From Trichopria drosophilae (taxonomy: Eukaryota > Arthropoda > Insecta > Hymenoptera > Diapriidae): DNA of 64,000 nucleotides. The DNA is taken from positions 36,071,501 through 36,135,500 of the forward strand of contig CM059586.1 in the NCBI GenBank assembly GCA_030407085.1. The letters are read 5' to 3'. Numbering within the stretch: position 1 is the first letter of the stretch; every line of letters begins with the position of its first letter. The notes beneath the pieces were generated by a model. It made no database searches. It saw only the letters and a program-made list of their open reading frames with translations, and was not told where the DNA came from. Made by a program: the position numbers and the translations under genes. Shown here in pieces: positions 11,933 through 23,639 of the stretch.

Positions 11933-12524
11933 AACTAAAATTCAGGGACCTATTTTCGTAATATAATTGTAGTTATCATTGGGCAGAACTTAATTATATT
12001 GCCAAGTTTCCAACAAGCAATTGACTGTTAGAAAGACATCTAGTGAGATATTTATATTTTAAAATACCTAGATTATAAAAATCTATATGCAAAACTCAAA
12101 AGTTGTTTGAATAAAATCAATGTTATTCTTGGACAAAAATTTGTATTAGGTGCAAATGCTATCTTTTATTCTAATTTCTTCATCATCCGACACTCGAACA
12201 AAACCATAGGCACGGGACAATAAATTTCTCTTTTTGTTAAGAGACGAAAGCAGTTACAATAATAGACGGTAAATAACAATTACAACGTTAAATAGCAATA
12301 TTATAGATCCAAACACTCTTTTATAAATAATTACTTTTGTTATGTCACTAAGAAAATTTGTATTTATTTTGAAGGCGTTATGATTATTTATACAATTTTT
12401 ACAAATTGTTCAAAGTGAAAAATTGAAAATTCTTTCATTCTAAAGTTGCTGTATTTCAAGCAATGCAAGATAAACTAGAATTATACTGAACCGAGAATCG
12501 TTCCAATCACCGGCGGGGGTAACT

Positions 12525-12615
12525 TTACGCCGTAGGGTTCACTTTAAGCCAAGTAGGCGTAAAAGTCAACTTTACGCCCGTAAAAAGAGGCGTAAAGACG
12601 TACTTTACGCCTACT
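12525..12615. repeat. Cluster of ACTTTACGCC / GGCGTAAAG motifs in both orientations
   Basis: Six close matches lie within 90 bp: 'aactttacgcc', 'cactttaagcc', 'ggcgtaaaag', 'aactttacgcc', 'ggcgtaaag' and 'actttacgcc'. Similar motifs recur at 25690-25835 and 41320-41435. Such alternating short motifs are typical of transposon subterminal regions, but no full element could be delimited here. Confidence 0.55.
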
Positions 12616-12899
12616 ATGACGAAATAATAATTTTCCAACATTATCGCAACACTTCTTAATTGTGCAGACGAGATTCGGACTTCAGAAGAGCACCCAGTTA
12701 GAAATTGTTTTTTAAGAGATAATTGTCAGTTTGCGAATATTAAAAGTTTTACAGAATTCATCATATACTACAGCAATACAATGTTTCTTAATTTTTGTTA
12801 GTGGATTTGTTTAATTGCAAATCAATCAATATTATTTACTTAACGCTAGCTCTTAAGTACACCTAATTTCTAATATTTCGCTTATCATTTTAAGTATAT

Positions 12900-13960
12900 T
12901 TATATGCAAATATTATCTCCCTGATAGAAATTTTGTCTAGAAATTATCCAGGCCCTAGATAGTTTTTAGGAACTTTTTCTGGGATAGCGGTAGAAAAATC
13001 TATATAGATTCCGGTTCGGTTTGGGATCGGCTTGCCAGGACTGAATCCTTGTACGGAATCTGGACAAATTCAAGATCGCACCAGGATTGCTACAGTAGAG
13101 TCCCGCTTTAGTAGCGCCTCTACTACGCCACCGTCCGCCTCAAGACCGTGACTGGTAGAAAAATATTGTATCCAACATAAATTTTACATACATTTTTAAA
13201 ATTTAAACTAGTTTTAAAGGGTACCTTCAATGTGTATATATGGACAACACAATTTCACGGAACAATATAATTAAATTTCTAATTTTACGATTTCGAACTG
13301 TTTGGATATACAAACATCAAGAAAAATCGATATCGAAACGATCCGGAATCTAAGTTGATTTTTCTGATTCAATAAAATGTTGGCATATTTGCAGATTCTA
13401 GTCGGAATTTATACGGATATTTCCATATATTATTTTCCCCCTAGGTCCTGTATATAATGTGGGGAAATTAAGAGCAATTTCTACCTAGGCAGTATTCATG
13501 AAAAAACTCTGATTTCTGTAATAGCGCCTTTAGGCGTTGTATTCCGTAATAGTTCCGCCAAAATGTTTGGTTTCTTGTGTACTTCTCCAAATAATGAATG
13601 AAATGACTTTATTTTCGAGGAATTGTATTCAGAATAATGAGAACATCCTACCTATAAAATTAAAACAAATTCACTAAATTTGATTTCTATTATGTTAAAG
13701 CAGTGCTCATTACAGTCTTTTTTTTTTTGATAATTTATATCGTTGAATTACTTTATTTAAAGAACTACCACGTGGAATTCTTCTTATAATTATAACAACA
13801 GTTTCTCATGTCATTTATGGGCAATTTGAACGAGATTTTCGCATTGGGATGCCCATGTTTCAATAAAAATTATTTAGATTTAATTATTTGATTTACAAAT
13901 AATATTAATTAAAATTGAACAGATTGATGATGAATTATATATTATAAGTTAAAGGTAACT
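12900..13960. other. Mixed stretch with a short CpG-richer patch
   Basis: Positions 13000-13160 are GC-richer (cggttcggtttgggatcgg ... ccgctttagtagcgcc), but no reading frame or repeat boundary is clear. The rest is AT-rich background. Confidence 0.35.
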
Positions 13961-14180
13961 TTGAACCCAGGTTTCTGAAGATATGAACAGTGTGCATATG
14001 GGCTTTTCGCTGGGAAGTAGGAGAGTAACATCGACGAAAGAAGAGGAAAGTGCAGTGGCGGGTGCACTTGAGTCGAGTCAGCGTCACCTGTGGCCCTTCT
14101 GTTGTTTAGTCACTGCTCGACTTCCGCTTCGTAGCACCACTTACGAACCACTATCTAGAGTTCGTCTTAGAACGTAACAT
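13960..14180. other. CpG-richer island 1
   Basis: A sharp rise in GC and CpG content above the AT-rich surroundings. A 64-codon plus-strand frame (13983-14177) has no recognised domain. It may be a regulatory element or an exon fragment. Confidence 0.35.
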
Positions 14181-14689
14181 TTGCCACTTGACGTTGCGGA
14201 TACCAGACAAGGGCAAAATCAATTACTTTATATATTTTACTTCGAAACGATGCCAAGTTTCCCCTTGTTTTCGTTAAGAGCTACTTATCACATTCGGTAC
14301 CGTTTAATTTGGATTTTATATATTTTAAACGTTCCGCAGTTAATGGATACTATAAGTTCATTAATACTGTATTAATATTTTATGATGATGAAATTTATGA
14401 TGCCTTGCCATCTTGTTGAATGATGATATGTATACTTCAGGATGAAAAAGTTATCACATCGGCTCAACTTATCGCAGATAATTTTTCCTTTACGCCACAC
14501 ATTACTTTGGCAATTTTTTCTGCTCATGAGGTTATAACTCATATCGTAATAACTAGGACCAAGTTTTAAAGTATTTAATATTACCTCATTCATTTTTACA
14601 TAGTTACCTACGTTGAAAATTGTTGTATTTTGGAAATATTATAGTAGCAGCACTATAGACCTATGTATACTACCCAACGGGCACGAAGA

Positions 14690-14965
14690 ACCGAAATGTT
14701 TCTAAAACGTTTTTAGAATGTTCCAGAAACGTTCCTAAAACGTTATATGTCTGCAACATGGATGAAACGTTTATAAAACGTTCCGTAAAAGTAAAGTGCC
14801 TGCTTTGCGAACAGTGTATCAAAAAATAGTGTTCGATCCTCGGCCGTAAAATTTTAGGATCTCGTTTTTAGATTGTGAGATCCTCGGACTTTTAGCCGAT
14901 CCTCGGACGTACAATCTCCACTCGGTCCGTAAAATTGAACTTTACGACCTAGGACCGAAAAGTAC
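14690..14965. repeat. Two clusters of short motifs: AAACGTT and GATCCTCGG
   Basis: From 14690 to 14795, 'aaacgttt', 'gaaacgttc' and 'aaaacgtt' recur in both orientations. From 14834 to 14965, 'gatcctcggccgtaaaa', 'gatcctcggac' and 'ctcggtccgtaaaa' recur, followed by inverted 'cctaggacc'. Both look like transposon subterminal repeats. The first resembles motifs in the inner arm of the 56185-58536 element. Confidence 0.45.
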
Positions 14966-15279
14966 TATTATTTAGAATTCCACAGTTAATTCGAAAATTA
15001 AAAAATAAACCCGCTTATTTTAGGTTATGTATTAATCTGGTAAACGTTCCGATTAAGGGCACTTCTAGGGTCTAAAAAAAGGCATCTTGTAATATCTCCC
15101 AATAAAATATCCAATAGCGTTCTAAAAATACAGGCAAAAATGCCTCAAATTATGACACTCATTTTGAAAAAGCACTTTGTTATCTCCCAATTTATCCTAC
15201 ATCCAGAACAATAGAAAAAAAGCCTAACTGGCCACGTGAGAATAATCGACATTAAAGAGACGCTAAAGAGCAACCTGTA

Positions 15280-15760
15280 CCCTTTAAATTGGTTGCACAG
15301 GAAGAATCGGCCAACGGCTTTTCGTTTGCTCATCGCCAACGGTCAACGGACGTCATCGTCGTCCTAGAACACGTGGCCTAAAGTGCAGGTGTAGCAAACC
15401 GACAGGACCGTTGCGATCGGCACACCGTGACGGCGACGACTATCCTTGCAGGTGAATCATGGCGTCCGCCTAATCGTCACGTTACGACTCGAGGATCCCA
15501 CGTCCTTGACATCCACGTTCCCCTTCTGTACCCTTTGGCTACGAGAAATGAGTGAAACTTTGCGTGATCTCGTTGTTCTCGGGCGAATTCGCGCATGACT
15601 CCGCCAGTACTTGACTTATTCTCGCATAAGCGGAAAATTCGAGAAGGGTTCTTTGATCCCGGAATCCCGAGACATTGTTCGCCTGAGGTCCTTACGAATT
15701 TTCCCTTTGTCTTATGATCTTTTAGAGGTAACGGCAATCGAACGCTTCACTTTCTGCGAT
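15280..15760. other. CpG-rich island 2
   Basis: About 480 bp dense in CpG, with a CACGTG E-box ('aacacgtggcc') and a 'gacgtcatc' CRE-like site near the left side. The overlapping frames (minus 15477-15737, plus 15611-15832) have no recognised domain. It is a candidate promoter, enhancer or non-coding exon, not assignable from sequence alone. Confidence 0.4.
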
Positions 15761-15892
15761 GTTGTCAACGAGCAATTTTTCATTAATTTGGTTTTAAGGA
15801 ATGTTATCAAATTTGTTCATTTTCTGAAATAATTTTGAAGCAGTTTTGTTTTCTTTGTAATAACTGTAAAATTCAATGTAGGTTCAGGTATA

Positions 15893-16538
15893 TAATTAAT
15901 AACATAGGATCACAAAAAAAAAATTGTTTCGAGATCACTTGAATCAGAAATAGTGGATCTTATTTGGCAGCTGAAAACGAATCCGTAATTCGATTTGGCC
16001 CAACACGTCAGGATTTTAAAAAATATTCAAAAATATACTTTTTGGCAATTTAAAGTTAGGATATGTGAAATATCTGAGGTCACGGGTCAATTTGGACAAC
16101 TAATTTATTTTCAGCGACTAAAAATTTATAAGATCCAGTACCTCTGACTGAAGTTATCTACGCTAAAAAATTGTTTTGCTGTCCTGTGTAATTAATCATT
16201 GAAGGTACTTCTCGAAAAAAATAACACGAGACCGCAAACATTTTTTTCTTGACACGCCTTGAATCAGAAGTGGAGGATCTTACAGATTTTTGGTCGCTGA
16301 AAAGGAATTCTTTGTCCAAGTTAACTCATTGTTTCAGATTTTTCGCATATCCTAACCTTAAATTGCCAAAATGTATATTATTGAATATATGTCAGATCAG
16401 ATATCATAAAATCCTGACGTGATGGGCCAAATCGAATAACGGATTCGTTTTTAGCTGCCAAAAATCTATAAGATCCACTATTTCTCATTCAAGTGATCTG
16501 GAAACAAATTTTTTGTTGTGGTCCTGTGTAATTAATCA
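15893..16538. mobile_element. Two tandem palindromic MITEs (about 15893-16200 and 16200-16538)
   Basis: The left terminus near 15895 reads 'attaataacataggatcaca'. The right terminus 'gtcctgtgtaattaatca' occurs twice, at 16181 and 16521, so two ~310-330 bp copies lie head to tail. Each is an inverted repeat whose arms share an 'agtggatctta' / 'taagatccact' core plus 'cagctgaaaacgaatccg' against 'cggattcgtttttagctg'. The first and last arms also match each other, so the whole block can form one large hairpin. The target duplication is unclear because the flanks are TAATTA-rich. Confidence 0.75.
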
Positions 16539-16799
16539 AGTTAACGGCTTTTTGCCTACGATCTGCATTAAATGTTAATATACCTAAGTTTGAAATTTTC
16601 TAAATTATTTCAAACGCCTTGCACCGTAATCACTCAGAAACATTTATAATTTCAACTTATCGCGAAACCGAAAGAAAGAAAAAATGAACATCCGACCTCG
16701 TGAGCATCCGTAACGTGAAATCCATATGAAATCACTCGGATTCTCCATTAACTCTTTGAAGCATACATTTTTATTTACACGCTGATCACGAATCTGATT

Positions 16800-17420
16800 T
16801 CAGATTTTCAAAATTCAAGATGACGGATCCAAGATGACCGACCGAAATGTAAAAATTTACTTGATCCAGGTGAAACTCGGTACTCGCAGGTTTTCGAGGT
16901 TGCTGATTACGATTCTGGTCTCTGATTTTCAAAACTCAATGGCGGATCCGAGATGGGCGATCGAAATGTAAAAATTTATTTCATTGAGATCAAACTAGGT
17001 ACTCGTGAGTTTTCGAGATCGTAGATTCCGAATCTAATCTTAGATTTTCAAACTTCAAAATGACGGATTCAATAAGACAGTCAAAATGTAAATAGTTTTC
17101 GACTAGCTATGAAATTTCAGCATTCGTGACCGCTTGTTGTTTTTTTTTTAATTTTATCTTGAAAATATAACATTATAAGGCATTCAATTTGATTTCGGTC
17201 GAATAGCTTTTTACATTTCGGACCGTTGAATGTTGAATTCGGAATGTTGAATTCGCTGGATAACCCCCAAGTACCCCGTTTCACCTCCATCAAGTAAATT
17301 TTTTAATTTTGGTCGGCCATATTGGATCCGTCATTTTTAATTTTGAAAATCCGTGCCAGATTCGTAATCAGCGACCCCGAAAACCTCCGAGTATCCAGTT
17401 TAGTCTTATTTCAGCGACGG
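16800..17420. repeat. Inverted array of the GGCGGATCC repeat
   Basis: Direct units begin near 16804, 16924 and 17046. They carry 'agatgacggatccaagatg', 'aatggcggatccgagatgg' and a more decayed third copy, with the shared 'cgaaatgtaaaaattta' and 'ggtactcg..gttttcgag' blocks (period about 120 bp). Between 17190 and 17410 the reverse-complement units follow ('ggccatattggatccgtca', 'attcgtaatcagcgacc'). Direct and inverted halves make an imperfect hairpin around a divergent centre near 17110-17180. Confidence 0.75.
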
Positions 17421-18299
17421 TTTCTTTTTAGCATACATTCTTTGTAAAATAACACGTAATTTTTATACATTGTTCAGTTCATAATGACAATTCCTATAAC
17501 GAGGGAAGGGGAAACACGAAACACCGCACGCGTGAAATGATTAACGAAAGTTTAGTGTTTAAAATCCCGACCGCTCAACTCGTGGCACACATAACCGACA
17601 ATTTATTAAATTTTATACAAAAGAAATAAATTGAAGTTCGTCTGTCTCGATCTAGTGCAACAGTAAGAAGTCGATTTTTTTGCCTTGCACCAAACTCAAA
17701 GCACATATACAGCACAATTCTTCACATACATTGTTCATCATTATAAACAATATACCACAATAATTCATATTAAATATTAATTTTTTTACATTTAAAAACA
17801 TTTTATCGAAGTACGGAAGAAAAAATTTGCAGTAAAATTCAATGTTAATCTACTGAAATATAAAAAAAAAATGAATTACAAAAAGGTGTCCTACCGAAAT
17901 GATAACACGGTCAATCGTGCTTCAAAGGGTTAAGAGACGGCAATGGGGCACCCAACAAGGTCGCAAATTCAATTGAAAAATAGAAAATCTTTGATAAATT
18001 TCGATTTGACAGTTCATGGAAAGGAATGAGGAACTTGCAAATCAATCAGAATTTTTACCAGGGTAATGGAAAACTGTGTATAAAATCGTATTTAGTAGAC
18101 TGTTGACTCAAAAGCTTCAACTTGGGATTACAATTTTTTTCAAATTCAAAAAGGCGAATTCATAACGGAGGAAAAAATTGAAAATTAATTCGATTAGGAT
18201 AAAATTTTTTGACAGTGTTTTTCTAGATTCAGAATCGGTTATTACAAGATACAAAGTCAAACCTTGTAATTGTACGCATCGTTCTAATCGAGACTGTTT

Positions 18300-18690
18300 C
18301 AATATTCATCCGTCATTTTGATTTATCAATTTTTTATTTGAAGACTCTGATCACATATTCGAAATTAACGACCTCAAAAAACCCAAGACATTATATTGCA
18401 ATAAATCGGCTGTTGTAATAATGTAATTAAACATATTGTTTAAATAAATTATTGACAAAAATTCTTACTGCGAAACCGGGGTGGTATTTAAAATAAGATA
18501 AACACACAATTTTAAACAAAAATATATAAAAACAGAAAAAAATTGCACTTTGAAGACCTTTCTCGAACCGGGGAAGGCTAACATTAACCCGCGGTATTGG
18601 ATCCGCCATTTTGAATTTTCAAAATATATCATCGGAATTGTAATCAGCGACCTTGAAAACCCCTGAGTAGTAAGTTTCAAACGATTTCAT
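18300..18690 (-). repeat. Two further GGCGGATCC units, reverse orientation
   Basis: A unit at about 18306-18375 ('catccgtcattttga ... ttaacgacctc') and a clearer one at about 18590-18685 ('attggatccgccattttga ... aatcagcgaccttgaaaac') belong to the same family as 16800-17420. Both are on the complementary strand. Confidence 0.65.
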
Positions 18691-19615
18691 TAATTTTTAA
18701 TGCAGAAATTGACCTAATACGCGACATAGCTCATGACAAAGATTTTTACAAAATCGTAAAAACAACATACTTTAAGAACATGTATCTTTTTTTTTTACAA
18801 CATAGTTTTAGAAAAGGACAACGGCATGCTGTTCGGTATACCTTAGGCTGGCTAGAAATGGTCAAGTTTTTAAATTGGATATATTATTGACTTCATTAGA
18901 CTAATTTATGTCATGATAAAGATTTTCGTTTTTGCTGCAGTCAGAGAAAAGTCCTATATAACAAAGATCTTTGTCCTCCGCAGCGAAGGGGTTAATAATC
19001 ACAGATGCGTATTTATGCTGATTATCTGATTATCGACCTATTAGTAAAATTTTCAACCTATAAATCACAATTTTACTTATTGAAGTTTCGATATTATTTA
19101 ATTTTTTTTATATATTACACAAATATGTGTCATCGCATTGATATATTTTTTTCACTTTTTTTAAATATTTAATATTGTAGAAGATTATTCCCAAATTTAA
19201 AATTTGTATACATTAATGACATATGTTTCTTTTTGTTTGTAATTATAATAGGAAAGGGTAGACAACGAATTAATAACTAATATTAAATCCACGGTCGAAT
19301 AGCTGACGAACATTGGAATAATTAGACACGAGGTGATAGTTATGGGAAAGTGTGAACTATCCTGACTCAAATGACACTCCACATATCAAAATTATAGATC
19401 ACCGGTAAACATCTATTGAATTCCTGGAAATAATACGATTCACATCAATTTGGATTTCAATTATGATTTGGTTACAATCTTATAATCAATTATTAGAAGT
19501 GTACAAGCACTTGTTCAAGATCTTCGTAATTCAATTTTGATTTTCCGATCGTGAATTTTATTTACACAATACTATAATTTACCAGACATATCTTGCAAAA
19601 TTAACCAAATTTTAA
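18690..19615. other. AT-rich stretch, no feature supported
   Basis: No repeat or gene was recognised. Confidence 0.4.
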
Positions 19616-19618
19616 ATA

Positions 19619-19808
19619 CTACAACAAAAAAACCAACATGGTTGTTGTAACCTAAGATATGGTTGTCTTGACCATAATATATTGATAATTATGTCCCTTC
19701 CGTACTATGGTCACACCAACCATTCCATGGTAGCAATGGTTGACCTATCAATATTTTAATTCACCCTACTTCTCTGGTTGGTATGTCCAAACCTCTTTTT
19801 TCAGTGTA
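19619..19808. mobile_element. Probable ~190-bp degraded MITE
   Basis: The ends 'acaacaaaaaaaccaacatg' and 'ggttggtatgtcc..cctcttttttcagtgta' are weakly inverted. Inner segments are also inverted ('ccataatatattgata' against 'tatcaatatttta'; several ATGGTT/AACCAT words). Terminal TA dinucleotides are present. Decay makes the boundaries uncertain. Confidence 0.4.
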
Positions 19809-20319
19809 ACTGAAACAGATTAATATATATTTCTTATTATAAAATCTATATTACTATATCGACAGGCATTATTAATGTTTACATTTGTATTATAAAAATG
19901 CAATAAATGTATGGGAAAATCTTTAATTGAAATTTATGTTCATATTTCGTTCAAAATTATTAGCACAGTGGTATTCACCTCGTTAGTGAATTATATCAAA
20001 GTCAGTAGATCAAGAACAGTCATATTTTAGCGATACATGACAAAATTTGTAGTTTTCTTTACTTCCGTCATATAAAAAAGAAGAAATACGGCTGGTATTA
20101 AGACGAAACGCTAAACTTCTCAGTAGCTGATATTTTTAAGCTAAAAAGTGACTGTGCAGTGTAAAGAGCAGTAATGCCTGCATAAAAAGAAATAAATTAA
20201 TAAATGATGAAATAAATAAATAAGACTTTCCATTCATTCATAGGTTTTGATGTAATGAATACATACTTGTACCAGATACATTAGTGTATTATATTAGATG
20301 CTCTTATAAAATTTTACTT

Positions 20320-20900
20320 GAAATTTCGCTCAAAAGCCAGGAAAGTTCATCAACCTCGGCTTGCGAATTGTTGGTTCCGGAGTTTTTTCTCACGAACCAC
20401 GTTTTTCTCGCGGCGGAAGGTAAAAATCTTCATTTCGCAGCCCTATCTGCGGGATCTATGAAAAGGTCTGCTCCTCGGTAACGCGACGTCTCGAGGGGTG
20501 CCCATCATCTTTTTAATGGGCAGCATCTCCACGATGACCGAGACGCTACTGCGCGGCTCATTTAGCAAAATGCGGCTACCGGAAGTTGGTAGGAAAAAGT
20601 TACGGGGGTCGGATGGTCGATGTTCCGGGGGTTAGCTTCTGTTTTCGGTTGCTCGTCGAGGCTGTTACGGTTGCGGTAGAGGTAGAGCAGTACCGAGAGG
20701 GCCAGAGATCGAGAGTACAGTCAACCGAGTTTACTTAGCGTAAGTACGCGTATGAATGCATCGCTTGTTAGCAGGACGGCCAGCTTCCACCTGGCTGGAG
20801 AAACGCGCCAGCGAAGAGAAGCCAGCCATACGTGAGCCTCTTCCGACCTGTAGTACTGGGAGCAGGGCAGAATATACCGACGATAGTTAATTTTCTCTTG
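20320..20900. other. CpG-rich island 3, possible first exon or promoter
   Basis: About 580 bp of CpG-rich DNA inside AT-rich DNA. Purine-rich sequence 'gaccgagagggccagagatc'-like is followed at 20741 by 'agcgtaagtacg', a match to the GTAAGT splice donor consensus on the plus strand. That would fit a non-coding first exon ending near 20739. A 39-codon frame starts at 20516 inside the island. No TATA or other core promoter could be fixed with confidence. Confidence 0.35.
20516..20635 (+). CDS. Short 39-codon open frame in CpG island, unproven
   Basis: The frame opens MGSISTMTETLLRGSF and ends in SGG before TAG. It is basic and GC-rich and has no domain I recognise. It stands out only because it lies in an island that could be a 5' exon. 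A chance frame is equally likely. Confidence 0.15.
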   Translation: MGSISTMTETLLRGSFSKMRLPEVGRKKLRGSDGRCSGG

Positions 20901-21157
20901 CGGAACGCCCACTTTTTCCAGAAATCCCATGGATGAGAGAGCTTCGTGTTTATTTTTTAGAAATAAAATTATATTTCCCCTATTAGAATAAGAGAGCATC
21001 AATCGGGGCACTGGAAAACAAAAATAACTCTTACTCTTAAGAGATGTCTCAATGGAGAAGGTTACATGTCAAGCGAACCATTACGATTGCTTATATTTAT
21101 TGCGATAATCAACTTTCCATAAATATTTATTTTCTTATTACTAAAAATAATAAGAGG

Positions 21158-21240
21158 AACGTTCTGGCTAAGTGGTTAGCATGTTCGCCTCGTAAACTGA
21201 AGGTTCCTTAGGTTATGAGTTCGAATCCCCGTCCGGCAAC
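21158..21240 (+). mobile_element. tRNA-like SINE head, copy 1
   Basis: A perfect A-box-like 'tggctaagtgg' (21165-21175) and a B-box 'gagttcgaatcc' (21217-21228) are spaced as in a tRNA gene. A 'cctcgtaaac' anticodon-loop-like segment lies between. The acceptor and T stems do not pair, so this is not a functional tRNA. The 3' block 'gagttcgaatccccgtccgg' is shared with the copy at 23369-23436, as expected of a tRNA-derived SINE family. Confidence 0.6.
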
Positions 21241-21282
21241 TTTTTCTGTTTATTTCCATTGCAGATAATTCAGGAAACCTCC

Positions 21283-22090
21283 GAGTCAACACTAACTTCA
21301 CAGAGACGTCTTGGAGGCGCACATTTTCGAGACGTCTTATAGGCGTGTCCAAAAGTTTCCAATATTTCGTCATTAAAGGACTGTCTGCGAACAGACGTCT
21401 TAAAAATATCTTATTTGAGATATTTGAAACATCCAAAAAGCGACTTTAGAATGTTGGCTTAAAGATGGCTTTATTGGGATGTACTTGAAGAACAAGCCAA
21501 ATGTCACCATAATGCCGTCTTCGACAAAGCGTCGTTTTAAAGACGCCTAAAAGCCATCTTATTGGGGACGACGTAGAAGCGCATTTAAAGGTGCTGACAT
21601 AAAGACGACTTCACTGAGTTGGATATTAAGACAAGTCCAAAATATTGAAAAGGTCGCCTTCTCGTAAGTGACAAAGTTTTATGTAGACCAGTATATATGC
21701 AGCCGAATGATTAATCACATATCACCTTTATGTTATGACGCGCTTTATACTTATAAAAGTGAACATTACAAATAAATAAATATGTATATGTACCAATTAT
21801 TAATGCATATTAAATATAAACATTACTATAATACTGTATATGAAAAATAGGTTACCAACGATGGATAATAATATTATTCGCGCCACTGCGACAGACAGCA
21901 TAATTGTTCTTTTTTAGACGTCTTAAGTGAGACGACTTATTTGCGGCCTTTAAGAACGTTTTCTGAGTGTGCGTATCACGTCTTTAAGGCGTCGCAGAAC
22001 AGCCTTCAAGACTAAAAAGTAAGACTGTCTCGAATTTGTCAGGATGGCTTTGCGGCCAACTTTGAGACGTCTCGGTGTTAACTGGGCTTG
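21283..22090. mobile_element. ~800-bp GACGTCTT-rich inverted-repeat element
   Basis: The outer left 'agtcaacactaacttcacag' followed by 'agacgtct' is inverted relative to the right 'agacgtctcggtgttaact'. The interior repeats 'gacgtctt', 'taaagacg' and 'aagacg' in both orientations well over ten times, for example at 21305, 21332, 21380, 21536, 21910 and 21980. It starts about 40 bp after the SINE head. No transposase frame is visible. The left TIR has a small insertion and no target duplication could be fixed. Confidence 0.55.
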
Positions 22091-23365
22091 TTGGCAGAAG
22101 GTACGAATTTGGGACTGCTACCAACATCAGTCGACAGTTATCGGCACCGTGAATGGTTTTTACATGGTCGACACTTCGTAAATATTGTCTTTCCTAAGCG
22201 CCTGCTTCGGCATAGGTCGACGACTGTTGACGGTGTCGATTGTGTATAGTAGATTTTGTGAATGTTTGCTTTTAACGTCCTGTGTGGGATGATGACTAAG
22301 CCTCGCCCGATTAGCCATAGATGGCATAAAGGTGGCAAGCAACTCTGACCAATGTATGTATGTACTAAAAATAATAATTTCATTGAAATTAGGATGTAAC
22401 ATTACCATAATATTCTTGAATTAGAATAGATTTCAAAAACTTACTATAATCGAGATAAGTGTTTGTTTATTACAATCGGAATTCTGGTTGCTGAAACTAA
22501 ACGTTTGGTCTCTATTGACATCATATAGGTGTCAGGCGGTGATACTAAAACTAATTTGGTTAGACAAGTTAGAATGCTGTTATTAATATTCTTTACGAAC
22601 TCAATGTATTGAAAAATAAAATTCCCGCAAAGGCCTAGAAGATGAATGTCATATAGTGTGGTGAATTATGAACGCCAATCTAAACGACAAGTTAATATTT
22701 CATATTGTGTCATATTTTGTTCTCCAGAAGACTTAAAGTCTCGAAATGTATTAAATACCTTAAAATAAACCGCCTTGCCGAGATGCAGCGCCATCGGTGC
22801 ATACATATCGTTGGCTTCATGCTAATAAGTCCTATTTCCCTACAGATCTGATAAGGATTCTATCTGGAACTGTTAATAAAAAATATTCTATTATAACCGG
22901 AAAATTTGTTGATCCCCGTTTGATTAAGTAACTATAGATGTCTTCCATTGCAAAGTAATGCTGATATATTCACTTCAATTTGGAAATGATCTTTCTGACG
23001 TATAGAAAGTATATGATTTTTGTTTTCATATATTTATAAGATATGAACGAATATGATAGTTATTATTTCTCATTATTGAAACTATTATGTCGAGTTAATA
23101 ATGAAATTAACGTTCAACTATTTTCGAGACACAACCATAACATATGGTGAGATATATGAGCTATTCCATACCGAGTACACCACTTTTCTATCTTCTAAAT
23201 TCATTTTTAACATTTTCCTAGCGATAAGCGATAAATATATAGTAATTTGTATGATGGAGAACCGAAAAATATGGACATTCTACGAGATTGCAATTTATTT
23301 GATGATTTCTCTCCCTTTAGCCATTTGTGCTAGTTTCACCATTTTGCCAAAAATTATAATAAACA
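22091..23365. other. Mostly AT-rich stretch, no firm feature
   Basis: Positions 22120-22250 carry a weak inverted pair ('gtcgacagttatcggcaccg' against 'gacggtgtcgattg' and 'gtcgacgactgt'). A 101-codon frame at 23101-23406 is hydrophobic but runs into the SINE head and has no family signature. Confidence 0.35.
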
Positions 23366-23368
23366 AAA

Positions 23369-23436
23369 AGTCCAGGCGGTTAACGCACTGGACTACGAGG
23401 TCATAGGTCGTGAGTTCGATCCCCGTCCGGTAAACA
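23369..23436 (+). mobile_element. tRNA-like SINE head, copy 2
   Basis: 'ggcggttaacgcactgg' (D-arm-like) is followed by 'ctacgag' in the anticodon-loop position and by the B-box 'gagttcgatccccgtccgg'. The 3' portion matches copy 1 at 21158-21240 apart from one missing base. Stem pairing is too poor for an active tRNA. Confidence 0.55.
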
Positions 23437-23639
23437 ATTTTTCGATTTCATTTTCAAGCAGCAGCTCGCTGTTGATAAGACGAGCCACGTTGTTTGTTTA
23501 CGTTTCGAAAATATTGTTTATCTCGCGGAAATCGACTCAAGACCGCTGCTGTACTTGGTGTAGGTTTCTGAAGTCCTACATTTCATACATAAATGTGAAG
23601 TAAGTCGCCATCTTCATAAGTCGATCTGAAGCTCTCGCA

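Noticed and set aside
15893..16536. TAATTAAT as an 8-bp target duplication
   Set aside because: The same word is part of the terminal inverted repeat and occurs a third time at 16189-16196, so it cannot be taken as a duplication.
21158..21240. Functional tRNA gene (Thr-like anticodon CGT)
   Set aside because: The acceptor, anticodon and T stems do not pair; only the internal promoter boxes are kept.
23101..23406. 101-codon hydrophobic frame, considered as a chemoreceptor fragment
   Set aside because: It continues into the SINE head. Hydrophobic frames are expected by chance in AT-rich DNA and no family signature was visible.
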